64,000 nucleotides of DNA from Caulobacter segnis (GCF_019931575.1 NZ_CP082923.1:682001-746000); one strand, 5' to 3'; shown: positions 25,601-35,011, numbered from the stretch's first letter. Notes: a model not told the origin generated them from the letters alone. Program-made: numbers and translations.

Positions 25601-26158
25601 TTAGGCGATCTTCTCGACTTGATTGTATTCCAGCTCCACCGGGGTGGCGCGGCCGAAGATCGAGACGGTGACGCGCAGGCGGGCCTTTTCCTCGTCGACA
25701 TATTCGACCGAGCCGTTGAAGCTGGCGAACGGGCCGTCGGTGACGCGGACGTTCTCGCCCACCTCGTACAGGACCACGGCCTTCGGGGCGGCGACGCCTT
25801 CTTCGATCGTGCCGATGATGCGCTGGACTTCCTTTTCGGAGACCGGCATCGGCTTGGAGCCGCTGCCGAGGAAGCCCGTGACCTTCGGGGTGTTCTTGAT
25901 CAGGTGGTAGGCTTCGTCCGAGAGGTTCATCTTCACCAGGACATAGCCCGGGAAGAACTTGCGCTCGGCGTTGACCTTACGGCCGCGACGGATCTCGACG
26001 ACCTCTTCGGTCGGCACCAGGATCTCGGAGAAGTTCTCCTCCAGGCCCTGGTTCTTGGCCTGCTCGCGGATGCTCTCGGCCACCTTCTTCTCGAAGTTCG
26101 AGTAGGCGTGGACGATGTACCACTTGTGGTTCGGGTTGGACGCGGTTTCGGTGCTCAT
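25601..26158 (-). CDS. nusG: Transcription elongation/antitermination factor NusG
   Basis: 185 residues. The NGN domain begins HKWYIVHAYSNFEKKVAESI, with FFPGYVLVKMNLSDEAYHLIKNTPKV; the KOW domain shows ENVRVTDGPFASFNGSVEYVD and ends VELEYNQVEKIA. It couples RNA polymerase to Rho and to the ribosome. It is preceded by secE (10-nt gap) and tRNA-Trp on the same strand, the classical secE-nusG order, but here the unit is about 9 kb from rplK and on the opposite strand. Confidence 0.97.
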   Translation of the reverse strand: MSTETASNPNHKWYIVHAYSNFEKKVAESIREQAKNQGLEENFSEILVPTEEVVEIRRGRKVNAERKFFPGYVLVKMNLSDEAYHLIKNTPKVTGFLGSGSKPMPVSEKEVQRIIGTIEEGVAAPKAVVLYEVGENVRVTDGPFASFNGSVEYVDEEKARLRVTVSIFGRATPVELEYNQVEKIA

Positions 26159-26168
26159 CGTCTCTATC

Positions 26169-26489
26169 TTATCCCGAGGTGGCCAGCTTCAGAAGCTGGT
26201 TGATCGCGAAGCCGATGCCGCCGTCGACGGCGGTGAAGAACAGCGACGCCAACACCACCATGATGAAGACCATCACCGAGGTGATCCAGGTCTCCTTGCG
26301 GGAGGTCCAGGTGATCTTGCGGGCTTCGGCGCGCACTTCGCGGGCGAACTGGGCCGGGCTGGTGCGCTTCTTGGGGGCGGCGGGAGCGGCGGCCGACGTC
26401 GCGCCGGCGCCGGCGGGCGCCATCGCCGCGGCCGTTTTTGCGGCGCGGTTCTTCATCGCGGACGGGCTGGATCCCGGTTTCCTGGCCAT
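26169..26489 (-). CDS. secE: Preprotein translocase subunit SecE
   Basis: 106 residues from ATG 26489. The C-terminal half is the conserved SecE: PAQFAREVRAEARKITWTSRKETWITSVMVFIMVV, an amphipathic helix then one transmembrane helix, ending QLLKLATSG. The N-terminal 45 residues are an Ala/Pro/Lys-rich extension, longer than in minimal SecE proteins. ATG 26456 (MKNRAAK) is an alternative start; neither has a strong ribosome-binding site. SecE clamps SecY in the inner-membrane translocon. It is located between tRNA-Trp and nusG. Confidence 0.93.
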   Translation of the reverse strand: MARKPGSSPSAMKNRAAKTAAAMAPAGAGATSAAAPAAPKKRTSPAQFAREVRAEARKITWTSRKETWITSVMVFIMVVLASLFFTAVDGGIGFAINQLLKLATSG

Positions 26490-26553
26490 GCTCTTGAGGC
26501 TCACGACTTTCAAATACGACCGGCCGAAATGGCGGCCCGTCGGAAACATATAG

Positions 26554-26629
26554 TGGCAGGAGTGGGGGGACTCGAACCCACGACTTTCGGTTTTGGAGAC
26601 CGACGCTCTACCAGCTGAGCTACACTCCT
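26554..26629 (-). tRNA. trpT: tRNA-Trp (CCA anticodon)
   Basis: 76 nt including an encoded CCA. The 7-bp acceptor stem AGGAGTG/CACTCCT, a D-arm with AGCTCAGCTGGTAGAGC, anticodon loop CTCCAAA (anticodon CCA) and T-arm GGGTTCGAGTCCC are all present. It directly precedes secE-nusG on the minus strand, a common arrangement in bacteria. Confidence 0.97.
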
Positions 26630-27112
26630 GCAGACCGACCACCCTTTCGGGCCGACGGACATCCGGAGACAGACAGCGCGCCGGGAGGCTTTGAGCCTCG
26701 GCGCGCCATGTCTTGTCGCCAGAGCCGCGCCATTTAGCAGGGTCGCATGCGGCGGGCAAGCGGGGCGCAACGGTTTGACGGGTTTGGGCGCGTTCAGCCC
26801 CGTGCTTCAAGGGGCGGCGCGGGGCGGGAAGGGGATCGGAAGTCCGCTTTCCGGCGTTGTTTCGCCATGCCCACGATCTCTTCGTCCCAATCGCAACCCT
26901 CATCGACCGACCGCCCGTCGAATCGGGAGGTCGAGCACGAAAACCAGCGTCCCGCGCCCCGGGATGGCCAACCGCCCAGGCCGGCCACCGAGCCGCGTGG
27001 CGCGGCCGACAGCACCCGTTCGCCGAAGACCCGGACCGATCCGGGCTCCGGCGAGGGTTGAGAGCAGGGTCCCGAGCGCGACGGGCGTTTCTCCGTCACG
27101 CTCCGGACGGAA
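26630..27112. other. Gap between tRNA-Trp and the lipoprotein gene
   Basis: Nearly 480 bp with no convincing gene except the doubtful small reading frame at 26867. It must contain the promoter for tRNA-Trp-secE-nusG near its left end, but no clean -35/-10 pair stands out. No repeats or RNA structure are obvious. Confidence 0.5.
26867..27061 (+). CDS. Doubtful small hydrophilic protein
   Basis: 64 residues from ATG 26867 (MPTISSSQSQPSSTDRPSNR...), rich in Ser, Pro, Arg and Glu, with no hydrophobic core and no good Shine-Dalgarno. The composition could be that of a disordered small protein or of non-coding GC-rich DNA. It lies in the gap between tRNA-Trp and a lipoprotein. Listed only because less biased codons and Ser/Glu content differ from the shadow frames nearby. 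Confidence 0.25.
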   Translation: MPTISSSQSQPSSTDRPSNREVEHENQRPAPRDGQPPRPATEPRGAADSTRSPKTRTDPGSGEG

Positions 27113-27529
27113 TCAACCGGCCTTTTCCTTGGCCTTGTCGGTCTTGCCGGCGTCGTTGGCCGCGCTGGACGGCAGGGTCGCGCCGCACTGGATGCCCAGG
27201 TAGGACCACTTCACGTCCGTCAGCTGACGACCGCACTGGGTGTTCTTGCCGAGATCCTTGCCGCGCAGCGATACCGCCACGCCCTTGGACATGTCCGGGG
27301 CGGGACTGGCGCTGCTGATGTCGTAGTAACCGCCGCCTCGGCCCTTCACGACCAGGCAGTTGGTGTTCTCGACGGGCCTCACGCAGCCCGAAGCGGTGAC
27401 AGGGGTGCCTTCCACGACGACTTGCTGGGCCTGCGCGACTTTCGTCTTCGCGCCGCCCTCGCTGCAGCCGGCCAAACCAAACGCTAACAGACCAGCCGCC
27501 GCGGCGGCCCCTACGAACCTAACCCGCAT
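27113..27529 (-). CDS. Putative lipoprotein, unknown function
   Basis: 138 residues from ATG 27529, with GGAGGAA 4 nt upstream. It starts MRVRFVGAAAAAGLLAFGLAGCSEGG, a type II signal peptide with lipobox LAGC, so it should be lipid-anchored at about Cys21. The mature domain has four further Cys (SGCVRP, NTNCLVV, NTQCGRQ, GIQCGAT), which could form two disulfides, and ends in a Lys-rich tail (GKTDKAKEKAG). No family recognised. Confidence 0.82.
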   Translation of the reverse strand: MRVRFVGAAAAAGLLAFGLAGCSEGGAKTKVAQAQQVVVEGTPVTASGCVRPVENTNCLVVKGRGGGYYDISSASPAPDMSKGVAVSLRGKDLGKNTQCGRQLTDVKWSYLGIQCGATLPSSAANDAGKTDKAKEKAG

Positions 27530-28023
27530 ACGTTCCTCCGTATCGTTGGCTCCGCGAACGAAGCAAAGGGAAGTCTGCGCCTCGTTCGAGGGGCCGGCAA
27601 TCACATTTTTGACGTTTTCGAAAAACCGGTGCGGATGTTTCACGGAATAGGAAAAAGATTGTCCTTAACCTGACGACTCGCGCACGGCCTCGCGAAACTG
27701 AGAACGGTCAAGCGCAATCTCATGCCGGTTGAGCTTGATACCTCTTCTCATCTGAACAACTGTTCGCGAACCGAGACGCCGCTTTCTCATCCTCCGTGAA
27801 TACTGCGGCTGATCTTTCGGGCAGTCGACACAGGCGAGCGTGGTCAGCGCGAGCGGCGAAGTTTTTCCAAAGCCGGCTTTAGACAACCGGCGTTGACATG
27901 GGGACGGCGGTGCTCAAATGAGACAGGCAGCCGCCTCAGGGCCGTGGCGGCGTCCCACCCGCGCCGCGCCGACCGGCGCCCCGCTCTCTCGCGCCGTGCG
28001 CGCCAAGGATTCAAAGAGTTCAG
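27530..28023. other. Divergent regulatory gap between lipoprotein and fpr
   Basis: About 490 bp without a supported gene. It is less GC-rich than its surroundings at 27600-27800. Two overlapping small palindromes lie at 27754-27765 (GAACA-AC-TGTTC) and 27762-27771 (GTTCGCGAAC). A 73-codon minus-strand frame (27665-27886) has no initiation signal and no recognisable motif. A possible promoter for fpr is listed separately. Confidence 0.55.
27893..27919 (+). promoter_or_regulatory. Possible promoter of fpr
   Basis: TTGACA (27893-27898) followed after about 13 nt by GCTCAAAT (27912-27919), close to the Caulobacter housekeeping pattern TTGACG - N10-14 - GCTANAWC. It is about 105 bp before the fpr start. 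Confidence 0.4.
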
Positions 28024-28863
28024 ATGACGGCCACCGCGACCGCTCCTGTCCCCGCCTCTCCTCCCGTGAAGGAAGCCCCGTACTTCGTCGAGAAAGTATT
28101 GTGGGTGAAGCACTGGACCGATCGTCTGTTCAGCTTCGCCATCACCCGTCCGGCCAGCTTCCGCTTCCGCTCGGGCGAGTTCGTGATGATCGGCCTGCCG
28201 CCCCGCGAGGAACTGGGCGAGAAGAAGCCGATCCTGCGCGCCTATTCGATCGGCTCCCCGCACTTCGCCGAGGAACTGGAATTCTTCTCGATCAAGGTTC
28301 CGGACGGGCCGCTGACCTCGCGTCTGCAGCAGATCCAGGAAGGCGACGAGATCCTGCTGGGCAAGAAGCCGACCGGCACCCTGGTGCTGGACGCCGTCCG
28401 CCCGGGCAAGCGCCTCTTCCTGTTCGGCACGGGCACGGGCCTGGCCCCGTGGCTGTCGGTCGCCCGCGATCCCGACGCCTACGCCCGCTTCGAGCGGGTC
28501 ATCGTCGCCCACGGCGTGCGCGAGGTGAAGGAGCTGGCCTATCGCGAGCTCTTCACCCACGAGATCCACGACGATCCGCTGGTCGGGGACGAGGCCAAGG
28601 CCCAGCTGACCTATTATCCGACCGTGACCCGCGAGCCGTTCGAGCGCCAGGGCCGCTTCACCGACCTGATCGAGAGCGGCAAGCTGTTCGCCGACCTCGG
28701 CCTGGACCAGGTCAAGTTCGATCCCGAGCACGACCGCGCCATGCTGTGCGGCTCGATGGCCATGATCAAGGACACCGCCGCCCTGCTGGAGGCCCATGGC
28801 CTGAAGGAAGGCTCGAACGCCGAACCGGGCGACTTCGTGATCGAGCGGGCGTTCGTCGGCTGA
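28024..28863 (+). CDS. fpr: Ferredoxin-NADP+ reductase
   Basis: 279 residues, somewhat longer than minimal bacterial FNR because of an Ala/Pro-rich N-terminus (MTATATAPVPASPPVKEAP). FAD-binding RAYSIGSP, NADP-binding LFGTGTGLAPWLSVARDP, the AMLCGSMAMIKD strand and the C-terminal ERAFVG typical of the bacterial class. It reduces ferredoxin/flavodoxin or consumes NADPH in redox defence. moeA follows after 15 nt and may be co-transcribed. Confidence 0.93.
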   Translation: MTATATAPVPASPPVKEAPYFVEKVLWVKHWTDRLFSFAITRPASFRFRSGEFVMIGLPPREELGEKKPILRAYSIGSPHFAEELEFFSIKVPDGPLTSRLQQIQEGDEILLGKKPTGTLVLDAVRPGKRLFLFGTGTGLAPWLSVARDPDAYARFERVIVAHGVREVKELAYRELFTHEIHDDPLVGDEAKAQLTYYPTVTREPFERQGRFTDLIESGKLFADLGLDQVKFDPEHDRAMLCGSMAMIKDTAALLEAHGLKEGSNAEPGDFVIERAFVG

Positions 28864-28878
28864 TTTGGGGGTGATCCC

Positions 28879-30129
28879 GTGACCTCCGTCGCGCGCCCGC
28901 TCAAGAACCTCACGGTCGAAGAGGCGCGCGGCCGGATCCTGGACGGCGCCGTCCGCCTGGGCGTCGAGACCGTTCCCCTGGCCGACAGCCTGGGCCGCGT
29001 CCTGGCCGCGCCGGTCGTCGCCGACCGCCATCAGCCGCCGTTCGACGCCTCGGCCATGGACGGCTGGGCGATCCGCCGCGCGGACTACGCGCCGGGCGGG
29101 GCCTTCGCGGTCGCCGGCGAGAGCGCGGCGGGCAAGGCGTTCGAGCGCGAGATCCGGGCGGGCGAGGCCGTCCGCATCTTCACCGGCGCCCCGGTTCCGG
29201 CCGGCGCCGACCTCGTCATCATTCAGGAAGAAGCCGTTCGCGACGGCCAAACGGTCCGCTTCGAGGCCGGTGAGAATCCCAAGTCCAACATCCGCGCCGC
29301 CGGCGGCGATTTCCGGGCGGGCGACGTCCTGCTGGAGGCCGGACTCGTCATCGATCCCTGGCGGCTGTGTCTGGTCGCCTCGGCGGGCCTCGCCCAAGTC
29401 CCGGTGGCCCGCCGGCCGCGCGTGGCGATCCTGGCCACCGGCGACGAGCTGGTCCCGCCAGGCCAGGCGCCGCGTCCCGACCAGATCTACGAGAGCGGTT
29501 CGTTCAGCCTGGCGGCCCTGATCGGAGCCTGGGGCGGCGAGGCCTTCCGACTGACCGCTCAGGCCGACGACGCGGCGGCGATCGCCGCCGCCATTGCGCC
29601 AGAGGGCGTTTCTGGCGAGGCCGACCTGATCGTCACCATCGGCGGCGCCTCGGTCGGCGACCACGACCTGGTCAAGCCGGCCCTGAAGACACTGGGTCTC
29701 GAGCTCGCCGTCGAGACGGTCGCGGTGCGACCCGGCAAGCCGACCTGGTTCGGACGTCTCGCGGACGCCAAGGGGCAGGATGGCCGTCGCGTGCTGGGCC
29801 TGCCCGGCAATCCCGCCTCGGCCCTGGTCTGCGCCGAGCTGTTCCTGCGCCCGCTGCTGTCGGCCTTGGCCGGCGGCGATCCCGAGGTCCGCCTGGTTCC
29901 CGCCCGCCTCGCCGCGCCGCTGCCCGCCGGCGGTCCGCGCGAGCACTGGATGCGCGCGGCGCTGTCGGTCGATCCCGAGGGACGGACCGTGGCCACGGCC
30001 TTCCCGGACCAGGATTCCTCGCTGGTCGGCGTGTTCTCGCGAGCCGACGCCCTGTTGCGCCGCCGGGCCGGCGCCGCGGCTGTCTCGGCGAACGATGTCA
30101 TCGAAGTTCTGCCGCTCCGCCGCGGCTGA
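28879..30129 (+). CDS. moeA: Molybdopterin molybdenumtransferase MoeA
   Basis: 416 residues starting at GTG 28879 (TSVARPLKNLTVEEARGRIL). It inserts molybdate into adenylated molybdopterin. Seen: the HQPPFDASAMDGWAI motif, FTGAPVPAGADLVIIQEEA, RVAILATGDELVPPG, TIGGASVGDHD and VLGLPGNPASALVCAELFL. All four structural domains are represented. MoaB/MogA partners are not in the window. It lies 15 nt after fpr. Confidence 0.94.
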   Translation: MTSVARPLKNLTVEEARGRILDGAVRLGVETVPLADSLGRVLAAPVVADRHQPPFDASAMDGWAIRRADYAPGGAFAVAGESAAGKAFEREIRAGEAVRIFTGAPVPAGADLVIIQEEAVRDGQTVRFEAGENPKSNIRAAGGDFRAGDVLLEAGLVIDPWRLCLVASAGLAQVPVARRPRVAILATGDELVPPGQAPRPDQIYESGSFSLAALIGAWGGEAFRLTAQADDAAAIAAAIAPEGVSGEADLIVTIGGASVGDHDLVKPALKTLGLELAVETVAVRPGKPTWFGRLADAKGQDGRRVLGLPGNPASALVCAELFLRPLLSALAGGDPEVRLVPARLAAPLPAGGPREHWMRAALSVDPEGRTVATAFPDQDSSLVGVFSRADALLRRRAGAAAVSANDVIEVLPLRRG

Positions 30130-30217
30130 AACCGCGACGGCGACGAATTGGCGTGCTACTTCGGGTCCGACTCTCGTCCGGGCGCGTCCCGGCCTTCAGG
30201 CTCAAGAGGTTTGTTTC

Positions 30218-32107
30218 ATGGGGCATGCGGGCAAGATCGCGACACACGTCCTGCTGGCTTTCCTGGCCCTGCTCTTGGGCCGCTACCTCGTCATCGACAT
30301 GCCCTTCACGCCGGACACGCTCCTGCAGGCGGGCTACTATGCGCTGGCCTCGCTGCTGGTCGAGCTGGCGTTCCGGGTCGAGCGCGCGCCCTGGCGCTTC
30401 GTGTCGGCCAGCGACCACCTGCGCCTGTTCCGCTCGGCGGTGCTGACGGCCGCGACCTTCATGGTCATCACCCGCTTCGCCCATCCCGGCATCGACGGCG
30501 GCCTGCGCACGGTGGCGGGCGCGGCCCTGTTCCAGGGCACCTTCCTGTCCGCCCTGCGCGTCATCCGCCGCAGCCTGCATGAGCGCCAACTGCTGGACTC
30601 GGTGCTGCGCCTGGGTCCGGCCTCGATGCATCCGGCCCTGCCGCGCCTGCTGATCATCGGTTCGGCGAACGAGGCGGAGGCCTTCCTGCGCGCCCCGGCC
30701 GGCCTGGGCGAACGCTACGCCCCGATCGGCGTCGTCTCGCCGCTGGACCGCGAGACCGGCGACGAACTGCGCGGCGTCTGCGTGCTGGGCGCCATCGCCG
30801 ACTTCGACCGCGTGTTGGCCCGCCTGCGCGACAGCGGCCTGCCGCCTTCGGCGATCCTTTTCCTGACTGACAGCGCCATGAGCACCTTCGGCGCTGAGCG
30901 CCTGGGCCGGCTGAAGACCGAGGGCGTGCGCCTGCTGCGCCGCCACGGCGTGGTCGAGATGGGCGCGACGGCCAGCGCCGGTCCGGTCCTGCGCGAGATC
31001 AGCCTGGAAGAACTGCTGAGCCGCCCGCCCGTGCGCCTGGATCCCGAACCGGTCCGCGCCCTGGTCTCGGGCCGCCGCGTGCTGGTCACTGGGGCCGGCG
31101 GCAGCATCGGTTCGGAGCTGTGCCGCCAGATCGCCGCCAGCGGCTGCGTGCAGCTGACCATGGTCGACACCTCGGAATACAACCTATTCCATATCGACCG
31201 CGAGATCGCCGACAGCCACCCGCTGCTGGCGCGCCGCGAGGTGCTGTGCGACGTGCGCGACACCGCGCGCGTCCATCGGGTGTTCGCCGAGCAGGCGCCC
31301 GACATCATCTTCCACGCCGCGGCGCTGAAGCATGTCACCCTGGTCGAGAACCACCCTTGCGAGGGCGTGCGGACCAATGTGCTGGGCACGCGCAACGTCG
31401 CCGCCGCCGCCAAGGCCTGCGGCGCGGCGCACCTGGCCCTGATCTCGACCGACAAGGCCGTGGCGCCGACCAGCGTGATGGGCGCGGCCAAGCGCGTGGC
31501 CGAGGCCGTGGCGCGTCAGTACGGCGGCGGCGGCGAGATGCGCGTCAGCATCGTGCGGTTCGGCAACGTGCTGGGCTCGGCCGGCTCGGTCGTGCCGATC
31601 TTCCAGCAGCAGATCGCCCGCGGCGGCCCGGTCACCCTGACCGACGCCGAGGTCGAGCGCTACTTCATGACCATTCCCGAGGCGGTGCAACTGGTGCTGC
31701 GCGCGGTGGCCCTGTCGATGATCGCTTCCGACGGCGACGAGGATGGGGTCCTGACGCTGGAGATGGGCGAGCCGGTCAAGATCATCGACCTGGCCCGGCG
31801 GATGATCGAGCTGCAGGGGCTGGTCCCCGGCCGCGATATCGACATCAAGATCACCGGCCTGCGTCCCGGCGAGAAGCTGACCGAGACCCTTGTCGACGTG
31901 AACGAGGTCGCCCGGCCCAAGGCCCCCGGCATCATGGAGGCCCTGCGCCTCTCGGCCGCGCCGATCATCGAGGACGAGCGCCTGGAAGCCCTCGACGCCC
32001 TGGCCGAGGCCGGCGACGAGGCGGCCGTCCGCGCGCACCTGTTCGACCTGGTCGAGGACCTGCGCCAGGTGGGCCCGTCCAAGGTGGTGAAGATCCGGGC
32101 GTCGTAA
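30218..32107 (+). CDS. Membrane-anchored NDP-sugar dehydratase/epimerase (CapD/WbpM/FlaA1 family)
   Basis: 629 residues from ATG 30218, with AAGAGG about 8 nt upstream. Four N-terminal transmembrane helices (about 8-120), a first Rossmann-like domain (LLIIGSANEAEAFL), then the SDR domain: VLVTGAGGSIGSELCRQIAASG for NAD(P), DVRDTARVHRVFAEQAPDIIFHAAALKH and LISTDKAVAPTSVMGAAKRVAE. In this membrane-bound class the usual catalytic Tyr is replaced by Met (SVMxxxK), as seen here. Such enzymes make 4-keto-6-deoxy-HexNAc for O-antigen, capsule or glycan precursors. No glycosyltransferase operon surrounds it. Convergent with the TonB receptor, 12 nt apart. Confidence 0.92.
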   Translation: MGHAGKIATHVLLAFLALLLGRYLVIDMPFTPDTLLQAGYYALASLLVELAFRVERAPWRFVSASDHLRLFRSAVLTAATFMVITRFAHPGIDGGLRTVAGAALFQGTFLSALRVIRRSLHERQLLDSVLRLGPASMHPALPRLLIIGSANEAEAFLRAPAGLGERYAPIGVVSPLDRETGDELRGVCVLGAIADFDRVLARLRDSGLPPSAILFLTDSAMSTFGAERLGRLKTEGVRLLRRHGVVEMGATASAGPVLREISLEELLSRPPVRLDPEPVRALVSGRRVLVTGAGGSIGSELCRQIAASGCVQLTMVDTSEYNLFHIDREIADSHPLLARREVLCDVRDTARVHRVFAEQAPDIIFHAAALKHVTLVENHPCEGVRTNVLGTRNVAAAAKACGAAHLALISTDKAVAPTSVMGAAKRVAEAVARQYGGGGEMRVSIVRFGNVLGSAGSVVPIFQQQIARGGPVTLTDAEVERYFMTIPEAVQLVLRAVALSMIASDGDEDGVLTLEMGEPVKIIDLARRMIELQGLVPGRDIDIKITGLRPGEKLTETLVDVNEVARPKAPGIMEALRLSAAPIIEDERLEALDALAEAGDEAAVRAHLFDLVEDLRQVGPSKVVKIRAS

Positions 32108-32119
32108 GGGCGTCCGCGC

Positions 32120-34729
32120 CTAGAACTGCTTGCGCAGGCCCAGCTTGACCGACCGTCCGCTGCCCCGGTTCATCAGCGGCTTCTGATAGGCCTCGGGCGT
32201 GCGGCCCTGGCTGTCGCGCACGTGCATGTAGCCGTCGAAGACGTTCTCCACGCTGGCGGTCAGCTTCGCGCCCTTCAGCCAGGGGCGGCCCTTGGCGAAC
32301 TTCTGCGCGCCCAGGTCCAGCGAGCCGCCCAGGATCAGGATGGGCGAGTTCTTGAAGGACAGGTCTCCGGTCAGCGCGCCCGCGTTGACGCGTGTCGGGG
32401 AGAACCAGAAGCCGGCGGCGTTGAGGGTGTAGCCGGACCTGCTCAGATAGACATTGAGCCCCACGCTGTGGCGCGAGCTGTTGCCGAACTGGCCCAACGA
32501 CGCGCCCTTCAACCTGTCCAGCGGGGCCATGCCCTCGTGGATCGTCACCTCGTCGCGCAGCCGCCAGCGATCGTTCAGCCCCACGAGCAGCGTGGTGGAG
32601 CTGGCGCCCGCCTTGGAGGCTCGCCAGGTCTTGGAATAGTTCAGCCCCAGGCGCAGATCCTCGGTGTCGGCATGGGCGAAATTCACGGCCCGGCTGTCGA
32701 AGGCCGTCAGGCGGCCCTGGGCGTCGCGGGTGAACCGGGTCGGGAAGGCCGCTTCCAGCTCGGGCGAAGGCGCGGGGAAGGTGGCGATCATGTCGTCGAT
32801 GCGGGTGGCCGTGTAGTTGGCCGACAGCCGCAGCTCCTGCTTCTGGAACGGCCTGTAGTTGATGTTCAGCTTGATCAGTTGGCGACTGTCGGGCCGCAGG
32901 CCCGGATTGCCGCCCGAGGTCACGGTGACGAACGCGGTCTGGCCGGTGGCGTAGTCGTAGATCAGGCTGTTGGCGATCTGCTGGACGGGATCGTTCACCT
33001 GCTGGGGCGTCGGCTCGCCTTCCTCCCAGCTGTAGTCGGCGCTGACGTTGAGGCCCCGCACGGGCGTCCAGGCCAGGCCGCCGCCGACCGTGGCCAGGCC
33101 GCCGATGTCCGAGAAGTCCTCGAAGCGGCCGTTGGCGTTCAGCGATAGCTTGCCCAGGAAGCCCAGCGGGCCGTCGTTGCTGATCAGCGGCGCCTGGAGG
33201 TTGGCCGCCACGGTCGCGCGGTCGCGTTCCAGGACGCGGTCGACGCGAACGCCGGACCGCACGCTTTCGGCCTCGTACCGGCGGCTGTCGTAACCGCCGC
33301 TGAAGGTGGCGCGCAGGTCGCCCGTCGGCAGCCGGGCCAGGACGCCGTTCACGACCAGGTCGACCTTGGCGCTGGTGGCGGTCGCGTCTGTCGTGTCCCG
33401 GGGCGCCAGGCGCAGCAGGTCGGTCGGGATCGGCGCGAACGGATTGACCTGGCCGGCCGCGATCGCCGTACGAAGGGCTAGGACGTCCAGGCCGCGGCCG
33501 GTGCGCGAGGCGGTGTCGGTGCGGTCGAGCTCGCCGTTCAGGGTCCATCGCCACCCGGCCTTGCGGCCCGTCACGCCCAGGGCCGCTCCAACCTTGTGGG
33601 TGTCGTTGCGCGCCTTCAGGGCCTCTGGCGCGTCGAGATAGCGGTAGAGCGTGACGTCATTGGCGAAGGGCGAGAAGGGACTGCTGCTCGGAACCGGCAG
33701 GGTCACGCCGGGCAGGCCCCGGTAGCTGACGCTGTTGTTGGCCATCAGGTTGCCGCTCAGCGTCGCCGTCGTATCGCCGCCCAGGCTGCGCGTGTAGGTC
33801 GCGTCCAGCTTGGCCTGCTCGGTGCGCGGCATCAGGGTGCGGCTGGCGGTCAGGCCGTCGCCCGCCACGCGCCCGGCGCCGGCGACGAAATCGTCAAGGT
33901 CCGGCGCGCCGTCGGCGGCCGAGGCCGGGACGGCGGCCAGGGTCACGGTCTCGCCGGCCAGGACGGAAAGCGCCGGATCGATCTCGCCGCCTCCGGGGCC
34001 GACGACCGCGCCCAAGAGGTCGTAGGGCGCGCCGGCCAGGGGCGTGCGCACAACGCCGCGCTCGGTCTCGAACAGCGGCGAGTCGCGGTGGTAGCGGGCG
34101 GTCACGTTCGTGCGGCCCGCGCCCTGGATGCGGAAGAGGTTGTACTGGTGGTCGCTGGACGCCCTCCCACCCTCGACCGGCCACTGGCCCTCGTTGGTCA
34201 CGGTGGTGGCGTTGAAGCGCTTCTTGAGGGTGTAGTTGAGCACCGTCTGGTCGGCGCGGAAGCCGTGAGCCAAGGCCTCTTCCTCGCGCAGGGCCGCACC
34301 CTTCAGGATCGCTTCGCGCGGGATGCTGGACATATCTCCCGTGACACGTTGACCATTGATCAGGATGATCGGGGGCTCGTCGTTTCGCCCGCGAGCGTTG
34401 GGCGCGCTCTTCATCATCTCCCTGACCAGGTCGCCCAGGGTGTTGACTCCCAGGGCCTGGATCTCTTCCTCGTTCAGTTCGAACTCGGGCTCGAGCTCGC
34501 TTTCGGTCTGGCCGCGCTGCTTGCCCTCAATGGTGAGGCTCTCGACGGCGTTAGGGTCGGGCTTGCAGACCCGCCTGCCATGCTTGTCCCCCATCTTCTT
34601 GTCCGAGGCGGGCTCGACCTGTTCGCAGGCGGTGGCGTCATCGGAGGGGGCGGTGGGCTCCGGATCAGGCGAGGCGTCCAGCGCCATCGCGGCCGCCAGG
34701 CTTCCCAGCAGCGCCAGGCTCAAGTCCAT
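32120..34729 (-). CDS. TonB-dependent receptor-like outer-membrane protein
   Basis: 869 residues from ATG 34729, beginning with a signal-peptide-like stretch (MDLSLALLGSLAAAMALDA). An acidic linker with two Cys (about 30-55) leads to a plug domain (LNEEEIQALGVNTLGDLVREMM..., PPIILINGQRV), then a long beta-barrel with alternating strands and a C-terminal Phe (KLGLRKQF). The plug is shorter than in classical siderophore receptors, and no TonB box is obvious. The substrate is unknown; Caulobacter relatives carry dozens of these for plant-derived nutrients. Divergent from rplK. Confidence 0.85.
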   Translation of the reverse strand: MDLSLALLGSLAAAMALDASPDPEPTAPSDDATACEQVEPASDKKMGDKHGRRVCKPDPNAVESLTIEGKQRGQTESELEPEFELNEEEIQALGVNTLGDLVREMMKSAPNARGRNDEPPIILINGQRVTGDMSSIPREAILKGAALREEEALAHGFRADQTVLNYTLKKRFNATTVTNEGQWPVEGGRASSDHQYNLFRIQGAGRTNVTARYHRDSPLFETERGVVRTPLAGAPYDLLGAVVGPGGGEIDPALSVLAGETVTLAAVPASAADGAPDLDDFVAGAGRVAGDGLTASRTLMPRTEQAKLDATYTRSLGGDTTATLSGNLMANNSVSYRGLPGVTLPVPSSSPFSPFANDVTLYRYLDAPEALKARNDTHKVGAALGVTGRKAGWRWTLNGELDRTDTASRTGRGLDVLALRTAIAAGQVNPFAPIPTDLLRLAPRDTTDATATSAKVDLVVNGVLARLPTGDLRATFSGGYDSRRYEAESVRSGVRVDRVLERDRATVAANLQAPLISNDGPLGFLGKLSLNANGRFEDFSDIGGLATVGGGLAWTPVRGLNVSADYSWEEGEPTPQQVNDPVQQIANSLIYDYATGQTAFVTVTSGGNPGLRPDSRQLIKLNINYRPFQKQELRLSANYTATRIDDMIATFPAPSPELEAAFPTRFTRDAQGRLTAFDSRAVNFAHADTEDLRLGLNYSKTWRASKAGASSTTLLVGLNDRWRLRDEVTIHEGMAPLDRLKGASLGQFGNSSRHSVGLNVYLSRSGYTLNAAGFWFSPTRVNAGALTGDLSFKNSPILILGGSLDLGAQKFAKGRPWLKGAKLTASVENVFDGYMHVRDSQGRTPEAYQKPLMNRGSGRSVKLGLRKQF

Positions 34730-34851
34730 CGCACGTTCCCCCGTCAGTCCGACTTCAACCTGGACAACATGCGCGCAACCAGACATTGATTCGACTGAAT
34801 GGTGACGCTTTCAAGGCGAAGCTTCCGCGGGCGCGCGGTCCGCCGGGCCCT

Positions 34852-34880
34852 TTGACTCCCCCGGTCCCACCTGCTAAACG
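34852..34880 (+). promoter_or_regulatory. Promoter of rplK-rplA
   Basis: TTGACT (34852-34857), 17-bp spacer, TAAACG (34875-34880). It is 130 bp before the rplK start. The same spacing and similar hexamers occur before rplJ and rpsL. Confidence 0.7.
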
Positions 34881-35011
34881 CCGCGCCTCGCTCCAGGACC
34901 CCGTCCCGGGGCGTGCTTGTCGTTAAGGCGATGAGATCAAATCCGTGGAAGGGCCGCCAAACCCGCACCACGGCTCACCAGCGAGGGCCCCGGCCCTCAC
35001 GAGAGGACACT

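Noticed and set aside
27665..27886. 73-codon minus-strand frame in the gap before fpr
   Set aside because: No ribosome-binding site, no motif, and it lies over likely regulatory DNA.
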